Source: JBOFCS01 sp051646185 (GTDB lineage Bacteria > Actinomycetota > Actinomycetes > Mycobacteriales > Mycobacteriaceae). From it: a stretch of DNA of 7,363 bases. Shown here piece by piece: positions 1 to 5,028 of the stretch; the stretch's first letter is position 1; every line of letters starts with the position of its first letter. The stretch is from the NCBI GenBank assembly GCA_051646185.1, contig JBOFCS010000012.1, positions 1 through 7,363 on the forward strand, written 5' to 3'. The notes under the pieces were generated by a model. It ran no database searches. It was not told the DNA's origin and was given only the letters and a program-made list of their open reading frames with translations. The position numbers and the translations under genes were made by a program.

Positions 1-738
1 GAATTAGTCACGACCGCAGCAAAAAACTTAGACGGAAATGGTGAAGCCTTGGGAGAGACGATATCCCAGCTTTCGGTGGCAGCAAAGGCATTATCTGATT
101 CGCGTGGGGACATCGTTGATACCATCAAGAACCTTAATAGTTTTGTTGGTTATTTGGCGGCCAATGATGAACAAGTACGACAGTTTAATTCCCAACTTGC
201 TCAATTTACTGGGTTCCTCGCCGATGAACGTCAGACCTTAGGAGAGGCGCTTAACCAACTTTCCTATGCGCTAGGCGATGTCGCTCGGTTCATTGGGGAT
301 AATCGAGACAAGCTTGATGGAAACATTCAAGGTTTGCAGAATATTACTCAAATTGTGTCCGATGAGAGGGATGCGCTGGCAGAAACCCTCATGAATGTTC
401 CGTTAGCATTGAGCAACCTGACAAATGCTTATAATGCTGAGTCCGGAACTCTGGATTTGCATGTTGTTTTGCCTGATCTGCAAGATCCTCTAGGAGTTGG
501 TTGCAAGCTCATTGATCTTGCAAAGCTGATGCCGGGAGATCCACGATTTGAAGCATTGGGGAGGCAGATTCAACCCCTCATTGATCAGTGTCAGACGATT
601 ACTAATCAGATTACCGCTGGCATTAAGACCCCGTCACTGATACTTCCTTTTGGGATTCTTAGTGGGGAAAATATACAGAACAATGTGGTTCCGGGCACTG
701 TTCCGGGTGTTCCATCGCCACGTATGGGAGGAAACTGA
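1..738 (+). CDS. mceD: MCE family protein in the MceD position, C-terminal part (5' end outside window)
   Basis: The reading frame is open from base 1 and gives 245 residues before TGA at 736-738. The start codon and the N-terminal membrane anchor and MlaD/MCE domain lie upstream of the window. What remains is the long helical part of an actinobacterial Mce protein, with repeated amphipathic segments (such as LGETISQLS, DERQTLGEALNQLS and DERDALAETL). A C-terminal domain follows with only two cysteines, residues 168 and 197 of the visible part, and then a Gly/Pro/Val-rich tail (VVPGTVPGVPSP). In the family, the helices stack into a hydrophobic tunnel that carries lipid across the periplasm. 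The D assignment rests on position: the next gene is the single lipoprotein subunit (MceE), followed by MceF. From the protein alone it could also be a C-type subunit. A TTG at 49 is in frame but is internal, not the true start. It overlaps the next gene by one base. Confidence 0.82.
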   Translation, partial: ELVTTAAKNLDGNGEALGETISQLSVAAKALSDSRGDIVDTIKNLNSFVGYLAANDEQVRQFNSQLAQFTGFLADERQTLGEALNQLSYALGDVARFIGDNRDKLDGNIQGLQNITQIVSDERDALAETLMNVPLALSNLTNAYNAESGTLDLHVVLPDLQDPLGVGCKLIDLAKLMPGDPRFEALGRQIQPLIDQCQTITNQITAGIKTPSLILPFGILSGENIQNNVVPGTVPGVPSPRMGGN

Positions 739-1973
739 TGCATAGCTTCGCAAGATTTGCTGGTGCTTTTCTTGTTTCCAGTGCGTTGGTTGCAGTGAGC
801 ACGGGGTGTGGCATGAGTGCTTACGATGTTCCGCTTCCTGGGGGCGCGGATCTTGGTGATAATCCGTTGCACTTGACCCTACAGTTTAGAGACGTACTTG
901 ATTTGGTTCCACAATCGACAGTTAAAGTGAATGGGGTTCCAGTCGGTCGTGTTGAGTCGATCTCGGTACCAGAGAATAGTGATGAGTGGATTGCCGATAT
1001 CAAGGTAGTGCTGCGTTCTGATGCGAAATTACCCAAAGATGCAGTGGCTCAAGTGCAGCAGTCAAATCTGCTCGGCGAAAAATTCATAGATATTTCCGCT
1101 CCTAAGGTAAGTAGCGATCCAAGTCCTATGCCTGATGGCTACACGATCGGGGTGGCGAATACTTCGCAAACCACAGATATTGAACAGGTGCTCGGCGCAT
1201 TGGCGTTGCTTCTTGATGGTGGTGGTGTATCAGAGCTTAAGCCGATTATTACTTCACTAACAACAGCTCTTGATGGGCGTGAAGGAACTGCGCGGAGTCT
1301 TCTTGAGAATGCCAATAAACTTATCGCCGGACTGGATGCTCAGCGCGATGATATTACTCGGGCTCTGGATGGTTTGGGTGCACTCAGCTCAAGTGTTGCT
1401 CAGCAGACTGGACAAATCGAGAAGGTGCTTGATGAGTTGCCAGCCGGGGTGAAGGTATTGGAAGAGCAACGGCCACAGCTGATTCAGATGTTGACTCAGG
1501 TTGATCGACTTGGTGTGGTTGGCACGGATATCCTCAGTAAATCTAAAGATAATCTGATTACTGACCTGAAGGCTTTGCGGCCCACCTTGCAGGCGTTGGC
1601 AAGTGGTGCGCCTGATCTGATTACAGCTTTGCCGATCCTGCCTACGTACCCGTTCCCAGATGAGATCTTGCAGGGTACGCTCGTCGGCAGTTCTGCAAAT
1701 ATCTTTTTGTCCCTGGATTTGCAGCTAGGTGATACCCTCAGCAATCTTGGTGTAGGTAAGCCTGATCCGGTTTATGTTCAGCCTCGTGGGGTAAATGTGA
1801 ATGTGGACCCGACCAATCCTTATTACAATGGCAATGGACCCCGTCCTGGATGGCCAACAATTTCGTTATTACCTGTGGCGCCAATAAAATTAGCCCCAGT
1901 ACCTGTGCCGGAAGATGCGCCAAGCAGTCCCTTTGATCAGTTGCTCAATTCATTAGGGTTAGGGGGCAGATGA
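738..1973 (+). CDS. mceE: MCE family lipoprotein, MceE (LprK/LprN type)
   Basis: This 411-residue protein is the lipid-anchored subunit of a Mce lipid-import complex. Residues 1-23 form a signal peptide with a hydrophobic core (about 7-20), ending at S-T-G-C, so Cys24 is the likely lipidated residue. It is the only cysteine in the protein. An MlaD/MCE domain follows at about 43-122, with the family strand motif VNGVPVGRVESI (64-75) and LLGEKFIDI (111-119). Residues of about 130-300 are helical and coiled-coil-like. The C-terminus from about 350 is Pro-rich (PVAPIKLAPVPVPEDAP), as is common in MceE. The start ATG shares its A with the upstream TGA. GGAGG at 727-731, six bases ahead, supports this start. 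The stop overlaps mceF by four bases, so D, E and F are probably translationally coupled. The lipobox is imperfect: serine stands at -3 where Leu/Val/Ile is usual. Confidence 0.9.
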   Translation: MHSFARFAGAFLVSSALVAVSTGCGMSAYDVPLPGGADLGDNPLHLTLQFRDVLDLVPQSTVKVNGVPVGRVESISVPENSDEWIADIKVVLRSDAKLPKDAVAQVQQSNLLGEKFIDISAPKVSSDPSPMPDGYTIGVANTSQTTDIEQVLGALALLLDGGGVSELKPIITSLTTALDGREGTARSLLENANKLIAGLDAQRDDITRALDGLGALSSSVAQQTGQIEKVLDELPAGVKVLEEQRPQLIQMLTQVDRLGVVGTDILSKSKDNLITDLKALRPTLQALASGAPDLITALPILPTYPFPDEILQGTLVGSSANIFLSLDLQLGDTLSNLGVGKPDPVYVQPRGVNVNVDPTNPYYNGNGPRPGWPTISLLPVAPIKLAPVPVPEDAPSSPFDQLLNSLGLGGR

Positions 1974-3229
1974 TGAGAAGTCGTTTGGTCAAGTGGCAAT
2001 TGGTTGCCTTTGCGCTCATCGCTGTCCTGGGCGTTGTCTACGTTGGAGCTAGGTACGTTCGTTTGGATAACCTAGTGGGGCAAGGTCAGTACCGTGTGTA
2101 TGCAGACTTTAAAGATTCTGGCGGCATTTTTACTAATGCCGAAGTTTCTTACCGAGGGGTTCCGGTTGGTCGGGTAGGGGAACTAACTCTTACTTCCGCT
2201 GGGGTTAAAGCTGAGCTGAAGCTTGACAATGGCGGTCCCCAAATACCGGCCGGCACCAAAGCGGTGGTGGCTAACCGTTCAGCTATTGGTGAGCAGTACA
2301 TTGATTTGCAGCCCGAAGTTGCTAGTGCGCCTTTCCTTGCTGATGGGTCACACATCGATCAATCAAATACTTCTATCCCTATTCCCGTAGAAAATTTGTT
2401 GGCAAGTGTTGACACCCTGGCTCAGTCAGTTCCGTTGGCTGAACTTAATACAACGGTGAGCGAATTGGGCAAAGCCTTTGTAGGCAATGAAAGTAATCTC
2501 AAAACTTTGGTTGATTCATTACTGAACTTGGCTGATAGTGGTAATCAGGTATTGCCGGAAACCATTGAGCTTATTAACGTCGGTCAGCCGGTCTTGGCGA
2601 CTCAATCTGAACAGTCACCTTCTATTCGTTCGTTCAGCCAAAATTTGAATCTTATTACTAGCCAGTTGGTGGCATCCGACCCCGATATCCGCAGAATTAT
2701 AGGCACTGGCACCGCAGCAAGTGACGAGTTAAGTAAACTTGTTGATCAAAGTGGTGCTGCGCTGACAACTAATTTGACAAATACTGCGGATGTTTTACAA
2801 GTGGTTGCACCAAGGGCTCTGAGCATTCAGGCGTTGGTACAATTTCTTCCCGCGCTATCTTATGGGCAATTTAGTCCTGCGCCGGGTGATGGAACTATTC
2901 ACTTTGGGTTGGTCTTGGAAACCAACAATCCGGTGCCGTGCACTGTGGGTTACGAAGGTACTCAAGCCCTTTTGGCTCAGGCTAAGGCCGCTGATCCTAA
3001 TTTTGATGATGAGTACCAGGAGATCCCTTTTAACAAGGATGCAAGCTGCAATACTCCTCTTGGTAGTCCGGTGGGTGTGCGTTCAGCGAATCGAGCTCAA
3101 TGGGCAGACCCATTAGTGGTGCAGCCTTGGGATAGTAAACCAAAGGTGGATCCTGATAAATTGAATCTGACACCTATAGCTCAGCAGATGGCAATACTCA
3201 TGGGATTGATGCCGACGACTCCGCGCTAG
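1970..3229 (+). CDS. mceF: MCE family protein, MceF
   Basis: This 419-residue protein is the last MCE subunit of the operon. It has a short basic N-terminus, one membrane anchor at about residues 9-29, and an MlaD/MCE domain at about 40-116 with YRGVPVGRVGEL (61-72) and SAIGEQYIDL (104-113). A long helical region (about 135-300) should form part of the lipid tunnel. The C-terminal domain contains C324-T-V-G-Y-E-G-T and a second cysteine, C360. These are the only two cysteines, so a periplasmic disulfide is plausible. The order lipoprotein then this gene, followed by Mam genes, identifies it as F. Two starts are possible in ATGATG: 1970 (4-base overlap with mceE) or 1973 (one residue shorter). 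GGGGG at 1962-1966 lies 3 bases from the first and 6 from the second, so 1973 may be the one used. The transported lipid cannot be read from sequence. Confidence 0.9.
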   Translation: MMRSRLVKWQLVAFALIAVLGVVYVGARYVRLDNLVGQGQYRVYADFKDSGGIFTNAEVSYRGVPVGRVGELTLTSAGVKAELKLDNGGPQIPAGTKAVVANRSAIGEQYIDLQPEVASAPFLADGSHIDQSNTSIPIPVENLLASVDTLAQSVPLAELNTTVSELGKAFVGNESNLKTLVDSLLNLADSGNQVLPETIELINVGQPVLATQSEQSPSIRSFSQNLNLITSQLVASDPDIRRIIGTGTAASDELSKLVDQSGAALTTNLTNTADVLQVVAPRALSIQALVQFLPALSYGQFSPAPGDGTIHFGLVLETNNPVPCTVGYEGTQALLAQAKAADPNFDDEYQEIPFNKDASCNTPLGSPVGVRSANRAQWADPLVVQPWDSKPKVDPDKLNLTPIAQQMAILMGLMPTTPR

Positions 3230-3245
3230 TGAAGGTTTGTTCAGT

Positions 3246-3268
3246 GGTCTAGTTGACTTGCTCTAGCC
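3246..3268 (+). other. Small hairpin in the mceF-mam gap
   Basis: GG(T)CTAG at 3246-3252 can pair with CTAGCC at 3263-3268, giving six base pairs with one bulged T and a 10-base loop. It is the only structure I see in the 86 bases between mceF and the next gene. There is no run of T after it, so it is not a classical intrinsic terminator. It could be an RNA-processing or stability element inside the operon, or chance. Confidence 0.25.
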
Positions 3269-3300
3269 TTGCAGGTTGGTTCTCTATGTTACCGAGTAGT

Positions 3301-3307
3301 AGGGTGG
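3301..3307 (+). promoter_or_regulatory. Ribosome binding site that decides the start of the first Mam gene
   Basis: AGGGTGG ends eight bases before ATG 3316. Earlier in-frame candidates (TTG 3253, ATG 3286, GTG 3304) have poorer or badly spaced purine runs. The peptide they would add lacks the acidic N-terminus followed by a membrane anchor seen from residue 1 of the ATG 3316 product. Confidence 0.6.
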
Positions 3308-3315
3308 ATATTGTG

Positions 3316-3984
3316 ATGCAGGACTCAGCACCCTCTGAAGAGGAAATAAAAAGTTCAGAGTTATCCGAGAGAGTAAAATCTTTCTTATTGCCTGGCTTAG
3401 CTTTTCTTTGTGTAATTTCTTTTATTTCAGCAGCAGTTCTTGGTAAAGGCTGGTGGGATGCTCGCGCTAGTAAGGATCTGGCAGATCAGCGAGAGGCAGC
3501 AGCCACTGATGCCATCCAAGCTGTAACAAACATAAACTCCTTCGATTTTGGTGATCCAGCTGCGTCCTTAGATGCTTGGGCGGGTTCGATTACCGGTAAT
3601 TTAGCCAAGGATATTCAGGAAAATCGAGATATTTACCTGAAGAATATTGTTGACACCGGGTACAAGGCTAAATCGGTGGTGACAAAACTTGGTTTTGTGG
3701 AGTTCAATGTTGATGAGGGGGACGCCAAAGCGCTGGTATCTCTTTCGGTACTTGCATCTAGTCCTACTGGGCAAACCACAACCTCACAGCTAACGCAACT
3801 TGTTACGCTGGATCGTGTTGCTGAGGTGTGGAAGGTAGCCGAGTCGGAGCTACTTGCGACGGTTAGAGGTGCGGCTCAGGGTTCTGGCTCAACTTCTGCC
3901 GTGCCATCTGCAGGCGCTCAGCCCAGTGAAACTGTTCCGCCTTCAGCAGTAAATCCTTCGGAACCGCCAGTTGGAGGTAATTGA
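3316..3984 (+). CDS. Mce-associated membrane protein (Mam), first of two
   Basis: This 222-residue protein has the architecture of the Mce-associated membrane proteins encoded after mceF in actinobacteria. It has an acidic cytoplasmic N-terminus (1-20), one membrane segment at about 23-43 (LLPGLAFLCVISFISAAVLG) and a helix around 50-72. A periplasmic domain with an NTF2-like pattern runs to about 180, including an R-V-A-E-V-W-K-V strand near the end. A Ser/Pro/Gly-rich tail (about 184-222) looks disordered. Known family members stabilise the Mce complex and have no enzymatic activity that I know of. It lies 86 bases after mceF and ends one base before the next gene, so the two Mam proteins are probably made together. 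The start at 3316 is preferred because of AGGGTGG; a start at 3286 or 3253 would add 10 or 21 residues. The family call rests on context and topology, not on a clear sequence motif. Confidence 0.78.
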   Translation: MQDSAPSEEEIKSSELSERVKSFLLPGLAFLCVISFISAAVLGKGWWDARASKDLADQREAAATDAIQAVTNINSFDFGDPAASLDAWAGSITGNLAKDIQENRDIYLKNIVDTGYKAKSVVTKLGFVEFNVDEGDAKALVSLSVLASSPTGQTTTSQLTQLVTLDRVAEVWKVAESELLATVRGAAQGSGSTSAVPSAGAQPSETVPPSAVNPSEPPVGGN

Positions 3985-3985
3985 T

Positions 3986-4717
3986 ATGCCACCTATTCGT
4001 AGGAAACCGGTTGTTCCATCAGCGAAATCAAGCCGAGTTGTAAGTTCAAGCGCCGGTCTTAGGAAACCACGAGCAGTTGTGGCGCCTGAAAAGCAAGCAA
4101 CTACTTCCGCTGATCTGAACAAAGTGGCGAAGTCGCCGCAAGCTGAGTTCGAGAAAAACTTAGATGCACAAGATCTCGAGACGGAGAAGGCCCCAGAAGG
4201 CTCAAGTATGTCTCGGCTTCATCAGAAGATCCCTAAGGTCCCTTGGCTGCCGCTTAGTTTGGGGCTACTTACGGTCTTATTTACCGCCTTTGCAATCACG
4301 GCCTGGTTTAAGCCGGGTACCGACGTGAGCAATACTGCTTATGTTGACGGCGCGCGGACCGAAGAGGTCAAAGCGGCAGCAGAAAGTGCTGTTCAAACTC
4401 TATATGGCTTGAACTACAACACTGTTGGTGAGCAGTTAGAAAGTGCATTACAGGTCCTCACCCCTAAAATGCAGGATGAATTGAAGAAGTCGATTCCCAC
4501 AACAATTACCGCGTATCAACAAGCAAAAATGGTTGTGGATGTTAAGGCACTGTCTGTTGGGTTAGTGAGTCTCGAGGGCGATAAGGCCGAGTTGCAATTA
4601 GTAATTTTGGTTAGTGGTACTAACGATGGCGTTGCCGCTCCTGATAACAGGGGCAAAGTAGAGATGACGATGGTGCGATTCGATGGTAAGTGGCGCATCG
4701 ATGAACTTGTCGGATGA
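3986..4717 (+). CDS. Mce-associated membrane protein (Mam), second of two
   Basis: This 243-residue protein starts at ATG 3986, one base after the previous stop, with GGAGG at 3973-3977 spaced eight bases. An in-frame TTG at 3971 overlaps this binding site and is unlikely. The first 85 residues are hydrophilic, basic and rich in Ser, Ala, Lys and Pro, probably a disordered cytoplasmic region, with two short R-K-P segments encoded by TAGGAAACC copies exactly 60 bases apart. One membrane segment spans about 87-108. The periplasmic part (about 118-243) looks like an NTF2/SnoaL-like cone: helices first (ARTEEVKAAAESAVQTLYGL), then strands ending in the typical F-D-G-K-W-R-I-D-E-L. There are no cysteines. 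It is the last gene of the mce operon here. Two Mam genes after mceF is also the arrangement of the M. tuberculosis mce4 operon, but that does not prove sterol transport. Confidence 0.8.
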   Translation: MPPIRRKPVVPSAKSSRVVSSSAGLRKPRAVVAPEKQATTSADLNKVAKSPQAEFEKNLDAQDLETEKAPEGSSMSRLHQKIPKVPWLPLSLGLLTVLFTAFAITAWFKPGTDVSNTAYVDGARTEEVKAAAESAVQTLYGLNYNTVGEQLESALQVLTPKMQDELKKSIPTTITAYQQAKMVVDVKALSVGLVSLEGDKAELQLVILVSGTNDGVAAPDNRGKVEMTMVRFDGKWRIDELVG

Positions 4718-4763
4718 CCTAACCCAGGTTTGTGCACAATCAGATACCTCCAACTACCCCCCG
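4718..4763 (+). terminator. Possible Rho-dependent termination region for the mce operon
   Basis: Right after the last Mam stop the transcript becomes C-rich and G-poor: bases 4741-4762 hold 12 C and 1 G. Such stretches can load Rho factor. There is no intrinsic hairpin with a T run. This is composition only; read-through into rpoB is equally compatible. Confidence 0.22.
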
Positions 4764-4765
4764 CT

Positions 4766-4794
4766 TTGTATTCGATAAATCGATAGGCTAGTGT
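4766..4794 (+). promoter_or_regulatory. Candidate rpoB promoter
   Basis: TTGTAT (4766-4771) and TAGTGT (4789-4794) are 17 bases apart and fit the loose actinobacterial pattern TTGnnn / TAnnnT. An overlapping hexamer, TAGGCT (4784-4789), is also a common actinobacterial -10 form but would leave only a 12-base spacer to the same -35. Transcription from here would give an rpoB leader of roughly 230 bases. The match is partial, and other promoters in the 311-base gap cannot be excluded. Confidence 0.35.
4772..4783. repeat. Inverted repeat TCGAT-AA-ATCGA inside the candidate promoter
   Basis: TCGAT at 4772-4776 and ATCGA at 4779-4783 form a perfect 5-base dyad separated by AA. It lies between the candidate -35 and -10 hexamers, where an operator would act. 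No known regulator is assigned, and a dyad of this size can occur by chance. Confidence 0.35.
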
Positions 4795-4798
4795 TAGA

Positions 4799-4850
4799 GG
4801 TTGCGCTGGCTGCCCCCTGTCTACCTTTGGTTGGTATCTCTGGTTGCGCT
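4799..4850 (+). repeat. Nine-base direct repeat in the rpoB leader
   Basis: GGTTGCGCT occurs at 4799-4807 and again at 4842-4850, a 43-base period. Each copy is followed closely by a TGG. The repeat lies just downstream of the candidate promoter. It may be a protein or RNA binding motif, or chance within a G/T-rich stretch. Confidence 0.35.
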
Positions 4851-4909
4851 TGGTTTCTAGGTGTTATGCCTGGTACTGAGTGTATAGCTTCGAGTTCCTT
4901 TCAGGTTGG

Positions 4910-4958
4910 TTTTGGTGTCAGAGGGTAATTGGTCAGTGCAAAACTCATAGAACACCAA
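4910..4958 (+). other. Possible hairpin with alternative pairing in the rpoB leader RNA
   Basis: TTGGTGT (4912-4918) is complementary to ACACCAA (4952-4958), seven base pairs with a 33-base loop. TTTTG (4910-4914) is also complementary to CAAAA (4939-4943). The two pairings share bases 4912-4914 and so exclude each other. This could be a switch-like leader, but the arms are short and no fold was computed. Confidence 0.22.
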
Positions 4959-5015
4959 GCAGATATAGCGGTGGCCTGTGCGGGATATTCCGTACAGCGA
5001 TCCGCGTGAGGTGCT

Positions 5016-5022
5016 GGAAGGA
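5016..5022 (+). promoter_or_regulatory. Ribosome binding site supporting a TTG start for rpoB
   Basis: GGAAGGA ends six bases before TTG 5029, a strong purine-rich site at good spacing. Read as protein in the rpoB frame it spells part of V-L-E-G-R-I-L. A similar peptide appears at the N-terminus of older annotations of mycobacterial and corynebacterial RpoB. This suggests that the DNA is conserved as a binding site rather than as coding sequence. Confidence 0.6.
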
Positions 5023-5028
5023 CGCATC

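Larger units (their letters stand above)
4718..5028 (+). other. Non-coding region between the mce operon and rpoB
   Basis: These 311 bases hold no convincing gene. In order they show: a C-rich, G-poor stretch just after the last Mam stop (possible Rho loading site); a dyad and promoter-like hexamers near 4766-4794; a 9-base direct repeat; a G/T-rich leader up to about 4920 with many TTGG groups; possible hairpin arms at 4910-4958; and the rpoB ribosome binding site at 5016-5022. The rpoB frame is open back to TAG 4966-4968, so longer rpoB starts are possible. No intrinsic terminator (GC stem plus T run) is visible. Confidence 0.7.

Noticed and set aside
3253..3290. TTGACT (3253) and TATGTT (3285) as an internal promoter before the Mam genes
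   Set aside because: The hexamers are 26 bases apart, far from the usual 16-18, and nothing resembling a -10 is present at the right distance.
4883..4888. TATAGC as a -10 box for rpoB
   Set aside because: Four of six bases match TATAAT, but no plausible -35 lies 16-18 bases upstream and there is no properly spaced extended TGn; weaker than the 4766-4794 candidate.
4980..5005. GCGG(G)AT / ATCCGC hairpin just upstream of the rpoB ribosome binding site
   Set aside because: Six pairs with a bulge, ending 10 bases before GGAAGGA and not covering it; too weak to call a translation switch.
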